From: Dehalobacter sp. DCA
Lineage (GTDB): Bacteria; Bacillota; Desulfitobacteriia; Desulfitobacteriales; Syntrophobotulaceae
Assembly: GCF_000305775.1 (NCBI RefSeq)
Contig: NC_018866.1
Span: forward strand, 372,001 to 436,000
DNA: 64,000 bases
Direction of reading: 5' to 3'
The notes under the pieces are model-generated. The model made no database searches. It was not told the origin of the DNA and worked only from the letters and a program-made list of their open reading frames with translations. Both the position numbers and the translations under genes were made by a program. Shown one piece after another: positions 53,832 through 62,791 of the stretch (position 1 is the first letter of the stretch; each line of letters begins with the position of its first letter).

Positions 53832-54329
53832 ATGACTGGGTTGACAAAGAAAACGGTACAGCAAAATGACAAGGGGTTTACGCTGTTAGAAGTTCTCGTT
53901 TCGCTGGTCATTACCGGAATCATTGCGGCAATGGTTTTTCAATTGTATATCAGCCAGTATCGGATGGCTAAAGGGCTAATGGCAGATGCCGATCTTTCCT
54001 TTGCAGCTGTCCGGGCAGGTCAGGTATTGACCGCCGCTGTTTCCACGGCAGAAAGTGTAGCATGGGCAGGCAAAGTATTACGTATCAACTGTCTTGAGGA
54101 CGGTAAGATCATTACGGACAGCTACTATCTTGCGGACAAGGACTTTAACGGAGTTTTGGACTTGTACCGTGAACATCTTGGTGTTCCGATTCCGGTAGTA
54201 AGCAGGATTTGTGAATTTCATTGTACTGGGGTTAGGGAGGGATTATGGCAAATCTCTTTAACAGCAGCGCAGGCGGAAAGAGCCGTTTATTGGCAAAGAA
54301 CTGTTCGCGTAAGAAGTTCTTCGGAATAA
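53832..54329 (+). CDS. Prepilin-like minor pilin (PilW/GspJ-like)
   Basis: 165 residues. The cleavage site NDKGFTLLEVLVSLVITGIIA is canonical with Glu at +5. The soluble part includes FAAVRAGQVLTAAVST and a YYLADKDFNGVLDLYRE segment with an Asp-rich loop, as in PilW/GspJ. Its last 85 bases overlap the next gene in a different frame, and both are supported by their own features. It is part of the cluster leading to pilB. Confidence 0.82.
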   Translation: MTGLTKKTVQQNDKGFTLLEVLVSLVITGIIAAMVFQLYISQYRMAKGLMADADLSFAAVRAGQVLTAAVSTAESVAWAGKVLRINCLEDGKIITDSYYLADKDFNGVLDLYREHLGVPIPVVSRICEFHCTGVREGLWQISLTAAQAERAVYWQRTVRVRSSSE

Positions 54330-54712
54330 ATCGGGAAAGCGGTAATGTATCTTTACTGATACTTCTTGTTACGTTTTCTTTATCCTGGATAGGAGTTCAG
54401 ACCTTTATTCTGATCAGCTCACAGGAACGTATCGTTGTCTGCGAGGCCCAAAAAGTCAAGACTGCTTATATGGCTGACAGCGGACTTGAATACGCCAAAG
54501 CAGTTCTTGCTCATGATCCTTCCTGGCAGGGGAGCATTCAATACGATTCGGAAGGAATGGTTGTTGAAATTGAAGTCATACGGGCCAACGATGTAACTCA
54601 AATCACATCCAGGGCAACAATGGGGAATATGAAACAGTGCAGGGTTGGGGAGCTTGTGTTGGGAGAAGACGGGAAGTACGACCTTACCGGGTACAGGTAC
54701 GTTTATGATTGA
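54245..54712 (+). CDS. PilX-like membrane protein
   Basis: 155 residues. A basic N-terminus, then SGNVSLLILLVTFSLSW, one hydrophobic helix, and a run of small and charged residues ending AYMADSGLEYAKAVLAH, the N-terminal PilX pattern. The rest is a soluble domain. A strong GGGAGGG site lies just before ATG 54245, within the coding sequence of the previous gene. It overlaps pilB by eight bases. PilX-like minor components prime pilus assembly. Confidence 0.72.
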   Translation: MANLFNSSAGGKSRLLAKNCSRKKFFGINRESGNVSLLILLVTFSLSWIGVQTFILISSQERIVVCEAQKVKTAYMADSGLEYAKAVLAHDPSWQGSIQYDSEGMVVEIEVIRANDVTQITSRATMGNMKQCRVGELVLGEDGKYDLTGYRYVYD

Positions 54713-56396
54713 TCAGTCCAAACCAGGATTTTGGAAAGATTTTGTGCTTAAAGAACTTTACGTGTATGCCCGTGAGAACAAGGCGCTTATTTCAAATGCC
54801 GATGAGATAGCTACTCAGCTTGCCCTGCTTGACCAGGGAGCAAAACTTGAAGAACTTCTTGCAGCGTATTTGGCAGAAGAGGAAATCCTGGAATTTAAAA
54901 GCCGGATATCAGGAATTAACATGATCAGTCTTGCTGAGAGACCTGTCAATGTTTCAGCAGCAAAATTGGTTTCGGAAGAACTGGCCCGGAAATATACGCT
55001 GATTCCGATTGCGGCTCAGAATCAAAGAATCATCATCGCTATGGCGGATCCTACAGATAGAACCGCGTTGGATGATGTGATGCTTTTTACCGGATATCAG
55101 GTTGATCCGCTCCTAGCTTCCGCTGAAGAAATCAAAATTGCGATCCGAGAATGTTTTACATTAGAAAGATCAACTGGGGAACATGCTGTTCTAAATCCAA
55201 ACGAATCAGTGAGCTGGAAGATTGAAGAAAATGTCAATGCCCAGGAGACGCCGGTCGTCAGCCTTGTTGATTCGCTGTTCCGACAGGCTGTTATCGAAAA
55301 AGCAAGTGATATACACTGGGAACCGATCGAAACCGGATTCAGCGTGAAATTTCGGATAGACGGGCTGCTGATGGTTAAGGAAAACTTGCCAAAGGATCTG
55401 TCCAGAAGTGTTACCGCCCGCTTGAAAGTCATGTCGGGTCTGGATATAACCCAAAGACGTCTCCCTCAGGATGGCAGAATCATGCTGGACATTTCTGATA
55501 AGAAAATTGATGTCAGAGTTTCTACTTTTCCGACTGTCTATGGAGAAAAAGTCGTGACCAGGATTCTGGATGAAAAGACCGCACGTCTCTCCCTGGAAGA
55601 ACTGGGTATGCGGGAGGATGTCGAATATCAAATTCGAAAGCTTATCCGCCAGCCGCATGGGCTGATCCTCATTTCCGGCCCGACCGGGAGCGGCAAAACC
55701 ACCACATTATATGCCCTGATCCGGGAGCTGCAGTCCGAAACAATAAATATGGTATCCATCGAAGACCCTGTCGAATACCGGCTACCGGGAGTCAGTCAGG
55801 CCCAGGTCAATGCTGGTATTGGCCTGGACTTTGCAAGTGGCCTGAGATCCATTCTTCGTCAGGATCCGGATGTTATTATGGTAGGGGAAATAAGAGACAG
55901 AGAAACCGCCAAAATTGCAACAGCGGCTGCAATGACCGGGCACCTTGTTTTATCTACCGTTCATACCAATACTGCAGCAGAAGCGCTTTCCCGTTTATTG
56001 GATATGGATATCGATGCCTATATGGTAGCTTCGGCGGTCTGCGGGGTACTGGCTCAGAGACTTGTCCGGAGACTATGTCTGAATTGCCGGAAATTAAAAC
56101 CGGTTTTAGCTGAAGAAAAACAAATTTTTCACGGGGAAGCCGTATCAGCTATTTATGAACCGGCGGGCTGTTCCAAGTGCCATGGAACCGGATATTACGG
56201 CAGAATCGGGATTCATGAATATCTTCCCTACAATCAGGAAATCAAGGAACTAGTTCTGCAAAAAGGCAGTGCCGCCAGCCTTGAAAAGGTCTCTAAAAAA
56301 TCTGGAATGCTTACGCTGAAAGAAGATGCGCTTAGGAAAGTCGCTGCCGGAATAACTTCTCTGGAAGAAATCATGAGACTGTGGGCGGAAATATAG
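54705..56396 (+). CDS. pilB: Pilus assembly / type II secretion ATPase (PilB/GspE)
   Basis: 563 residues. The N-terminal MshEN-like domain covers about 1-155. The catalytic part has the Asp box, Walker A GPTGSGKT (325-332), Walker B RQDPDVIMVGEIRD, and the His-box LVLSTVHTNTAAEAL. A tetracysteine zinc site CLNC...CSKCHGTG lies near the C-terminus. It powers pilus extension from the cytoplasm. ATG 54705 overlaps the PilX-like stop by eight bases. No pilT retraction ATPase is in the window. Confidence 0.93.
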   Translation: MIDQSKPGFWKDFVLKELYVYARENKALISNADEIATQLALLDQGAKLEELLAAYLAEEEILEFKSRISGINMISLAERPVNVSAAKLVSEELARKYTLIPIAAQNQRIIIAMADPTDRTALDDVMLFTGYQVDPLLASAEEIKIAIRECFTLERSTGEHAVLNPNESVSWKIEENVNAQETPVVSLVDSLFRQAVIEKASDIHWEPIETGFSVKFRIDGLLMVKENLPKDLSRSVTARLKVMSGLDITQRRLPQDGRIMLDISDKKIDVRVSTFPTVYGEKVVTRILDEKTARLSLEELGMREDVEYQIRKLIRQPHGLILISGPTGSGKTTTLYALIRELQSETINMVSIEDPVEYRLPGVSQAQVNAGIGLDFASGLRSILRQDPDVIMVGEIRDRETAKIATAAAMTGHLVLSTVHTNTAAEALSRLLDMDIDAYMVASAVCGVLAQRLVRRLCLNCRKLKPVLAEEKQIFHGEAVSAIYEPAGCSKCHGTGYYGRIGIHEYLPYNQEIKELVLQKGSAASLEKVSKKSGMLTLKEDALRKVAAGITSLEEIMRLWAEI

Positions 56397-56421
56397 ATTA
56401 GGATAATAAGAGGGTTTGCGA

Positions 56422-57585
56422 TTGCTCTGGAAATGGAAAGCCGTTGATCAAAATAGCAATATACGGAAGGGCTACTGGGCGGAGGAAGATCAAAGCAGAG
56501 TTGTTTCCGGGCTAAGGGAACAGCATTTATATCCCGTGGAGATCACCAGGGCATTATTCACTTCGGTGTGGATCAGATACAAGACGGGAAATAGAAAACT
56601 GTTTTGGGGGAGGACAGCACGTAAGCTGGGAACAATGCTCGAGGCAGGCATTCCTCTGCTTACGGTATTAGATGTCATTGCGGAAAGAGAAACAACCGGT
56701 TTAGATAAAAATCAATGGAAGCAGGTTAGCCGCTCTCTTCAGGCTGGCGTCGAACTGCATGTCAGTTTGCAGGGCATCATTCCCTCTCCGGGGCACCTGT
56801 TTGCCACGATGGTCAAAGCCGGCGAAAGAAGCGGGACTCTGCCGACTGCGTTGATCGATATCGCAGGTTATCTGGAGGACGCGTATTTTTTTGAGAAGAA
56901 ATTCAAAAATGCTTTATTCTATCCGGTTCTGCTTCTTGTCGCATCTTTGTTTATCATCTATACCCTTAGCCTTATGATTCTGCCGATGTATGAAAACCTT
57001 TTCCGCGGGTTTGAGACGGAATTGCCGCTGGCAACAAAAATAATGTTTAATGTGGGTTGTTGTATCCCGTATTTGACAGCCGTTATCCCTGTTCTGGCCG
57101 TAACGGTGTGGCTGCTGAATAAAAAGGGACATTCCTTCATCATACCTGGAACCGGTAAGATCAACAGAACTAGGCAGCTCATTCAATTTTGTTCGGTCCT
57201 GGGAAGATTGCTGGACGCGGGGCTGTCTCTGCAGGAATCACTGCTCCTGGTGAAAAACCTTTTCAAGGATCATCTGATGCAGGAATTGACAACCCAATTA
57301 ATTTTTGCTGTCAACGAAGGAAGAAGAATGTTCTCGGTCATCATGACGAGTAAGCTGTTTCCTCCTGAAGTTGCAAAAATGCTGGAGGTTGCGGAGGAAT
57401 CCGGCAAACTCAGTGAAATGCTTGCGTATATGACTCGGATGTTCAAAAAAGAGCTGGAGGAGCGAATTGAGCAGTATACGAAGCTCTTAGAGCCTGCTCT
57501 AGTGTTTCTTATGGCGGGCCTGGTCGGTTTCGTAGCTATCGGAGTTCTCCTGCCGATCTTTGATATAAGCTCACAGATCCATTAA
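56422..57585 (+). CDS. pilC: Pilus assembly inner-membrane platform protein (PilC/GspF)
   Basis: 387 residues. The N-terminal WKWKAVDQN and GYWAEEDQSRVVSGLRE region is typical, then two T2SSF domains each with hydrophobic segments: one around LGTMLEAGIPLLTVLDVIAER, and a second around FCSVLGRLLDAGLSLQESLLLVKN. It anchors the ATPase and aligns pilins. TTG 56422 is seven bases after AGAGGG; TTG 56416 is another option. It follows pilB by 25 bases. Confidence 0.9.
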   Translation: MLWKWKAVDQNSNIRKGYWAEEDQSRVVSGLREQHLYPVEITRALFTSVWIRYKTGNRKLFWGRTARKLGTMLEAGIPLLTVLDVIAERETTGLDKNQWKQVSRSLQAGVELHVSLQGIIPSPGHLFATMVKAGERSGTLPTALIDIAGYLEDAYFFEKKFKNALFYPVLLLVASLFIIYTLSLMILPMYENLFRGFETELPLATKIMFNVGCCIPYLTAVIPVLAVTVWLLNKKGHSFIIPGTGKINRTRQLIQFCSVLGRLLDAGLSLQESLLLVKNLFKDHLMQELTTQLIFAVNEGRRMFSVIMTSKLFPPEVAKMLEVAEESGKLSEMLAYMTRMFKKELEERIEQYTKLLEPALVFLMAGLVGFVAIGVLLPIFDISSQIH

Positions 57586-57682
57586 GCTTATATTCTTTTA
57601 TACGATAAACAAATTGAACATGCCATTAAATCACAGGCGAAAATTAAAATAAACGTCAAAAAATACAGGGAGGAAGTCTTAA

Positions 57683-58138
57683 GTGGTTAAAAATGAGAAA
57701 GGATTTACCCTTCTGGAAGTTATGCTGGTGGTCGTTATTCTGGCCATCCTAGCCGCAATTGTCATCCCGCGTTTCGTTGGGAATGCAGAAACAGCTCGGG
57801 AGAAAGCCGACATCACAACAGGACGTGAAGTCAAAGCAGCGCTGGACAGGTATCAGGTCGACAATGGAATATATCTCAGGATTGATGAACTTTCTGCTGC
57901 AAACGGAACGATCACGGGTTCAGGACTTATCCCTGATTATATTGCCAGACTTGATTCAACGGTGACGCAGCAAAAGGCCGAGACAGGGAAAACGGGCTTT
58001 GGTATTGCAGAAATTACCGGAAATACCTTTCCTGACCCCGGAAATTTGATTATGGTATATCTAAGTTCGGATGGATCTCAGGCTGAAGTTAAAGTTTTTG
58101 ACGAAAGTCTTGCCAGTACTTTATGGTCGTCTATTTAG
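57683..58138 (+). CDS. Major type IV pilin / GspG-like pseudopilin
   Basis: 151 residues. A short leader MVKNEKG is followed by FTLLEVMLVVVILAILAAI, the classic prepilin start with Glu at +5. The helix continues through VIPRFVG and AREKADITTGREVKAALDRYQVDNG, a GspG hallmark. It is the most canonical pilin in the cluster and probably forms the main filament. GTG 57683 follows GGGAGG. Confidence 0.9.
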   Translation: MVKNEKGFTLLEVMLVVVILAILAAIVIPRFVGNAETAREKADITTGREVKAALDRYQVDNGIYLRIDELSAANGTITGSGLIPDYIARLDSTVTQQKAETGKTGFGIAEITGNTFPDPGNLIMVYLSSDGSQAEVKVFDESLASTLWSSI

Positions 58139-58156
58139 AAGGCAGGCCGAGAAAAA

Positions 58157-59527
58157 ATGCTTTTTTTAGAGATTGATGCCCAAGAAATAAGATTTTTTTA
58201 TCGCTCGAAGCGTCTTGGAAACATGGGTTCCGAGATTGTCGTCTCCAGCTTTCCCCTGGAGACTTTTTCAGGGTCCGAAGGCAGTGACGCCGAAGAAAAT
58301 CTTAAAATGGTTCTGGATGAATATCGTCAAAAAGACTGTCAGGGACGATTCGGGCAACGAAAATGTTCGAGAAAAGTCCCTGTTTATCTGTTGCTTCCTT
58401 TTAAGAACGGGCTGATCAGGGAATTTTGTATTCCTTGGGTTGTTCCGACGTATCGGGATAAAACAGTTCATTTCTGGCTTGAACAGGAAGTTCCGGTTCC
58501 AATCAGCGAACTTTGTTATGAATACGTGGTATTGGACGAGAAGAAGGATGAATATCTTCGGATCAGCGCCATTGGCGTAAGGAAAACTACGCTTGAGCTT
58601 TATGCCCGGTGTCTTCAGCAGACGGGATATGAACTTTGCGGTGCCGAATATACTGTTCAGGCATTTGGCGGGATCCTGGCACCTTTAAAAGAAAAAAGAA
58701 TTCTTTGCCTGTTTAAACTTGATAATCAAAATATCCAGGCTGTCCAATATCGCAATGGCTTGCCGGAAGTGATAAGGGTGATCCCGGGCAGTGAACCGGA
58801 GACTCCAAAATATCAGATTTATACTGCGCTGAAAGACTGCACAATTCCTTTCAATATCGTTGTCACGGATGGAAGCGCTAAAGCCGCCCGGATCGCAGAT
58901 ATCCTGATTGATTCAGGAGAGGCTGAGGGTGTTCGGACGCTGGAATCCGTTTATCAGGAATTTGATTCCAGTGATTTTTCGGCAGATAGCCATTCTATGA
59001 ATTTTCATGACCTGGCACTGCTGGCTGGCAGGCAAAGAGTGAAAGAAAAGAAAAACTGCAATTTTGGCTGCATTTTTTTGCGGCCGGCCAAAATAAAAAC
59101 ATGCCTGCTGGTCCTGATGATTTTTATTGGAATGGTCTTCGGGATAGGTTGTTATTGCTATCCGCTAATCAATCATATTTCTGAGCACCAGATAGAAATT
59201 ACGGCACTGCAGGAACAGGTCGATGAACTAAACGCGGAACGGAAAAATCAGATCTGGTCGGAATGGGAACGGAACCGCAGCGATACATTTGGGGATTTAA
59301 CAATGGTTCAGAAGTCCTTAGCCAGCCTTAACAGCAGTATACGTTTGAATCGTCTGAGCTATCGGCAGAATACGCTGTACCTATATGCGGACTGTTCCGA
59401 TAATCTTAGTATCACAAGTTTAATCGGGGTTTTGACGGAAGAAGGCTGGAGGGAACCAGTCCTGACCGATTATGATTATCGGGATAAAACAATTTCGTTC
59501 TGCTTGCGTGTAGAAAGAAAAATTTGA
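58157..59527 (+). CDS. GspL-like protein: PilM- and PilN-type domains fused
   Basis: 456 residues. Residues 1-300 look like a divergent actin-like PilM domain: LFLEIDAQEIRFFYRS, VYLLLPFKNGLIREFCIPW, HFWLEQEVPVPISELCYEY, and VTDGSAKAARIADIL. A membrane helix (about 315-336) follows, then a coiled coil (HQIEITALQEQVDELNAE) and a PilN-like beta domain. This order equals GspL of type II secretion. It follows the pilin by 18 bases and precedes a PilO/GspM-like gene, so it forms a second alignment module. Confidence 0.7.
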   Translation: MLFLEIDAQEIRFFYRSKRLGNMGSEIVVSSFPLETFSGSEGSDAEENLKMVLDEYRQKDCQGRFGQRKCSRKVPVYLLLPFKNGLIREFCIPWVVPTYRDKTVHFWLEQEVPVPISELCYEYVVLDEKKDEYLRISAIGVRKTTLELYARCLQQTGYELCGAEYTVQAFGGILAPLKEKRILCLFKLDNQNIQAVQYRNGLPEVIRVIPGSEPETPKYQIYTALKDCTIPFNIVVTDGSAKAARIADILIDSGEAEGVRTLESVYQEFDSSDFSADSHSMNFHDLALLAGRQRVKEKKNCNFGCIFLRPAKIKTCLLVLMIFIGMVFGIGCYCYPLINHISEHQIEITALQEQVDELNAERKNQIWSEWERNRSDTFGDLTMVQKSLASLNSSIRLNRLSYRQNTLYLYADCSDNLSITSLIGVLTEEGWREPVLTDYDYRDKTISFCLRVERKI

Positions 59528-59541
59528 AGTGAGGTAAAGAT

Positions 59542-60117
59542 GTGTCTTTTAAATACCTTCAATTTTTAAAGCACTTTTTATCTGATAGAAACATCTCATC
59601 TCAGAGAGACTTCTTATCTGAGCCTGCTACAAGGTGGCGGTTTTTAGATAAGTTAAGTTTAAGCAGAATTGTGATCATGGGCGCGAGTATCATTCTATTG
59701 GCCGTCATCGCAGTCCAGGTCCTGGCAGTGCGACCGCTGACTCGGCAACTAGATACCGTCAGTGCAAAAGAAAACTTACTCCGGCAGGAATGCCAGGACA
59801 TTCTAGCAGAAGGGGCCAAGAACAATCTGCTGATACCGGATCGCGCCGATCTTCCGCATATGCTGGAACAGATCAATCATTGCCTCAAATCCGAAAATGT
59901 TTCGGTTAAGGCAATGGATATCACCCAGCCGTCAATGAAAAGAGGGGATTTCTTTCAAGCCACGATCAAAGTAAACGGAGAAGGGGAACTGAAAAAAATA
60001 CTCCGGGCGGTGAATATAATTCAGCTTCAGAAGGAGGTCCCTTTTTTGATTCAGGAACTGGATTATGTAAACGGAGAAGCGGAAGTTCGTCTGAGTATTC
60101 TTATTCGCTCCGAATAG
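59542..60117 (+). CDS. PilO/GspM-like protein
   Basis: 191 residues with a longer cytosolic N-terminus than usual, a membrane helix about 43-65, coiled coil (LTRQLDTVSAKENLLRQECQD), and a ferredoxin-like domain (FFQATIKVNGEGELKKILRAVN). It matches PilO/GspM and should pair with the GspL-like protein 14 bases upstream. GTG 59542 with GAGGTAAAGAT. It is the last gene of the pilus cluster, after which the sequence becomes irregular. Confidence 0.72.
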   Translation: MSFKYLQFLKHFLSDRNISSQRDFLSEPATRWRFLDKLSLSRIVIMGASIILLAVIAVQVLAVRPLTRQLDTVSAKENLLRQECQDILAEGAKNNLLIPDRADLPHMLEQINHCLKSENVSVKAMDITQPSMKRGDFFQATIKVNGEGELKKILRAVNIIQLQKEVPFLIQELDYVNGEAEVRLSILIRSE

Positions 60118-60162
60118 AGAGGGCGACTTTGATCATTTCCTACCTAAATATTTATACTTATC

Positions 60163-60294
60163 CTATTCATTTTCATCTATTTTCTCGAGCGATTTCTTAA
60201 TTGAAACCGCTGCAGACATTAACTCGTCAAGCTCTTCAGCGGACAGTAGATCCAGCTTTGATGAAAGTCCGGTTTCTACATGCGTATAGATCAT
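60163..60294 (-). pseudogene. C-terminal remnant, MarR-like
   Basis: On the minus strand 43 codons read MIYTHVETGLSSKLDLL, then SAEELDELMSAAVSIKKSL, then an acidic end. The pattern LSAEELDELM...IKKSLEK resembles the last helix of MarR-type regulators. No N-terminal DNA-binding part is present, and the next piece upstream (60236-60349) is unrelated. A deletion remnant is the simplest reading. Confidence 0.4.
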
Positions 60295-60349
60295 GATTCG
60301 TTAATTTTATGCCATCAAAAATCTGTACATTGGTTATTTCTATTGACAT
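60236..60349 (-). pseudogene. N-terminal remnant of an amidohydrolase-like gene (minus strand)
   Basis: ATG 60349 follows a strong GGAGGGG site, and the frame begins MSIEITNVQIFDGIKLTN, the typical first strand of metal-dependent amidohydrolases (ITNVxIFDG). It then runs into unrelated sequence and stops after 37 codons. A C-terminal amidohydrolase fragment lies in the opposite orientation at 60500. This looks like an inversion plus deletion scar. Confidence 0.4.
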
Positions 60350-60499
60350 AACTTCCCCTCCTAAATTCTCATTTTGGGACAAGCGCTTACTTCATATTTG
60401 TTCTCGCAAGTCCAATTCCTGACGATCCCTAACAAACCACCTGTTATTCATGTCAACTGTAAATTATTTTTTACCGTAAAGTAAACATTACTTCGAGAG

Positions 60500-61153
60500 G
60501 TGGTCCGCCAAGTATATGAAATAGAAGGAAATATCATCTTATCCCCGGAAACAATTACCGCCTTGACAGAGGCTGCACACGAACATAAGCTTCTGGTATT
60601 TGCCCATGCTGTATCGATGGCCACTTTCAAAACAGCCATTGACGCAGGTGTTGATATTATTACCCACATTCCGGTTGAAGCCCCGATTACGCAATCCCTG
60701 ATCGAAGAAATGTTGGAAAAAGGGATCATTACGGTTCCTACTTCGGGCATGATGAAAAAAACGGTCACTTTTCTAAATCGTATACCTAATGTCAACTTGG
60801 ATTCACAAAATATTGATATTACACTAAAAACCTTAATGAATGCGGGGATACCAGTCATTGCAGGTACGGATGCAAATCATGCGCCCTTTGCCCCTGCCAG
60901 TATCGACCACGGTATTGGTTTGCTTGATGAAATCGAAGCGTTTGTGGCTGCGGGCATGACTCCCGTGCAGGCGCTTCAAAGCGCAACCAGCCTTCCTGCC
61001 AAATTATTTGGCTTTAAAGACAGAGGCATGATTAAACCCGGTCACAGGGCGGATCTGCTTTTGGTTGATGGTGACCCCACTGCCGATATTCAAGCGATAC
61101 GTAATGTTAAACGCGTTTGGGTCAATGGGATTGAGTCATTTATAAACGCATAA
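60500..61153 (+). pseudogene. Truncated amidohydrolase (C-terminal half only)
   Basis: 217 codons begin in the middle of a metal-dependent amidohydrolase. HKLLVFAHAVSMATF and GVDIITHIP hold the barrel histidines, AGTDANHAPF the catalytic Asp, then the standard C-terminal end GMIKPGHRADLLLVDGDP. The N-terminal part with the first HxH metal site, roughly 180 residues, is missing. The GTG-like start at 60500 has a GAGAGGTGG-like site but may be accidental. Probably nonfunctional; a domain-sized functional protein cannot be excluded. Confidence 0.65.
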
Positions 61154-61171
61154 AGGAAATATAAATAAAAA

Positions 61172-62164
61172 ATGAAGATTATCACAATAGAAGAACATGT
61201 AAATAATAGAGAAATAACCGCAGCGTCATTTGGCAATTTGTTGCAAATGGCCCCTTATGTCCCAGACTCCCACTCACCTGGATTGGCCTATTACACCACA
61301 GACACAGATGGGAATGTAGAAGAAAAGTGGCTGGCAAGCATGGATGCGGGAAAAATTGATATGCAGGTGCTTTCTTATACGGCAATGACGCAGTTAATCC
61401 CTGCGCCGGAAGCTATTTCGATAGCGAAGGCAGCCAACAATGAAATGGCAGAGAGGGTTAGAAAATATCCTGACCGCTTTGCAGCTTTTGCAACTTTACC
61501 GTGGGCAGACCCGAAGGCAGCAGCAGATGAACTGGAGCGTACTGTAAAAGAGCTTAATTTCAAAGGGGTTTTACTTAGCGGACGGCCGGCAGCAGACGGA
61601 ACATTTCTTGATAACCCTAAATTTGAGCCTGTTCTTGAGATGGCGAACTTTTTAAAGGTGCCCATTTATATGCACCCGGGATTTCCTGCCAGAACCGTGC
61701 AGGAGGCGTATTATGCCGGATTGGATCCGGTTGTCAGTGCCAGGTTGTCAGCGTTTGGCTGGGGGTGGCACGCAGAAGTAGGCATCCACATTCTACGGAT
61801 GATATTAGCGGGTGTTTTCGTGAAATATCCCAATTTACAGCTGATTGCAGGTCATTGGGGCGAGATGGTGCCGTTCTTCCTTGCTCGCCTTGATGAAGCG
61901 CTTTCCAAAGAGGCAACCCATCTCCCGAAAACAATATCTGAAACCTTTATAAACCATGTTTATGTTACGCCAAGCGGTATGTTTACGCTGCCGCACTTCC
62001 AATTTATCTTGCAGGTATTGGGCGCAGACAGGATCATATTCTCTGTAGATTATCCTTATATCGGCAACGAGCGCGCGCGGGCGTTTCTTGAAAATGCGCC
62101 AATCAGCGCATCCGATAAGGAAAAGATTGCCCATGGCAATGTTGAACGTCTGCTCAAGCTGTAA
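61172..62164 (+). CDS. Amidohydrolase-2 family protein (ACMSD / resorcylate decarboxylase-like)
   Basis: 330 residues. It has the N-terminal EEHV metal site, IYMHPGFPA (His), IAGHWGEMVPF (His), and FSVDYPY (Asp), as in aminocarboxymuconate-semialdehyde decarboxylases and gamma-resorcylate decarboxylases. Such enzymes decarboxylate aromatic acids without redox cofactors, or act as hydrolases. The substrate is unknown. AAAGGAAAT precedes the ATG. It follows the truncated amidohydrolase by 18 bases and ends at a terminator. Confidence 0.85.
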   Translation: MKIITIEEHVNNREITAASFGNLLQMAPYVPDSHSPGLAYYTTDTDGNVEEKWLASMDAGKIDMQVLSYTAMTQLIPAPEAISIAKAANNEMAERVRKYPDRFAAFATLPWADPKAAADELERTVKELNFKGVLLSGRPAADGTFLDNPKFEPVLEMANFLKVPIYMHPGFPARTVQEAYYAGLDPVVSARLSAFGWGWHAEVGIHILRMILAGVFVKYPNLQLIAGHWGEMVPFFLARLDEALSKEATHLPKTISETFINHVYVTPSGMFTLPHFQFILQVLGADRIIFSVDYPYIGNERARAFLENAPISASDKEKIAHGNVERLLKL

Positions 62165-62180
62165 ATTTCAACTTCATATT

Positions 62181-62226
62181 AAAGCAGTTGCCGAGAACAT
62201 TTCCCCGGCAGCTGCTTTAATTTGTT
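62181..62226 (+). terminator. Intrinsic terminator after the amidohydrolase
   Basis: AAAGCAGTTGCCG pairs with CGGCAGCTGCTTT (one wobble), 12-base loop, followed by AATTTGTTTTT. Strong terminator. Confidence 0.8.
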
Positions 62227-62635
62227 TTTACCACCCTAACAACATGATTTAATTTAATCGGTTCATCTTTCGATATATCAAATTCATCAAGTAATTACCA
62301 TTTTATCACAAATTAGGAGCTTGGTATTCAGTCTTATTTTTCATCATGGCATAAAGGAAACAGTTCAATCGGTATACTAAGTAAAGAGGAAAATCAATTC
62401 GTATAGAGCGGCAAGCGAATTATTTTATTAACCGAAGAATTTGTAGGCGCGTACAAATTCTTTAAATTAAAAAATTTTGCCGTATCGAAGATTCACATCG
62501 AAAGACTTGACAACAAGTCATGCGGGGAAAGGGAACAACAATGGATGACTGTTAATGATTTGCACATATCCTGTAACAGTAGCATGGTAGACGTAAAGAA
62601 AGTAAAGATGTAAAGAATAGAAAGGTGGTTCTGTC
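62227..62635. other. Gene-free A/T-rich stretch, decayed sequence
   Basis: No convincing gene in about 400 bases. Only short fragments are open, for example a 25-codon minus-strand end near 62225-62300. It lies between an intact amidohydrolase and a truncated AbrB-type gene and looks like eroded accessory DNA. Confidence 0.5.
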
Positions 62636-62692
62636 ATGGAAATATCAAGAATTAGTTCAAAAGGACAAGTTACAATTACGAAGCCTATTTGA
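62636..62692 (+). pseudogene. Truncated AbrB/MazE/SpoVT-type DNA-binding protein
   Basis: 18 codons, MEISRISSKGQVTITKPI, match the start of AbrB-like swapped-hairpin proteins (normally SSKGQVTIPKEIR), and an AAGGTGG site precedes the ATG. The frame ends at a TGA created where a 19-bp tandem repeat begins. About 60 or more residues and any toxin partner are missing, so this is a broken antitoxin or regulator gene. Confidence 0.6.
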
Positions 62693-62728
62693 GACCTTCA
62701 ATCATTTTCGAGACCTTCAATCATTTGA
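62691..62728. repeat. 19-bp tandem duplication at the AbrB break point
   Basis: GAGACCTTCAATCATTTTC (62691-62709) is followed at once by GAGACCTTCAATCATTTGA (62710-62728). The first copy starts inside the stop codon that truncates the AbrB-like frame, so the repeat marks the deletion or excision junction. Confidence 0.7.
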
Positions 62729-62791
62729 TTTTGCCTGTCACGTCAGGTAATATATAGACGAGTATAGAAGGATATCAGAAGGAACTAAAAA

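Noticed and set aside
62225..62300. Minus-strand fragment of about 25 codons ending VVRVVKTN
   Set aside because: Too short, no start, no recognisable family; could be a remnant but not supportable.
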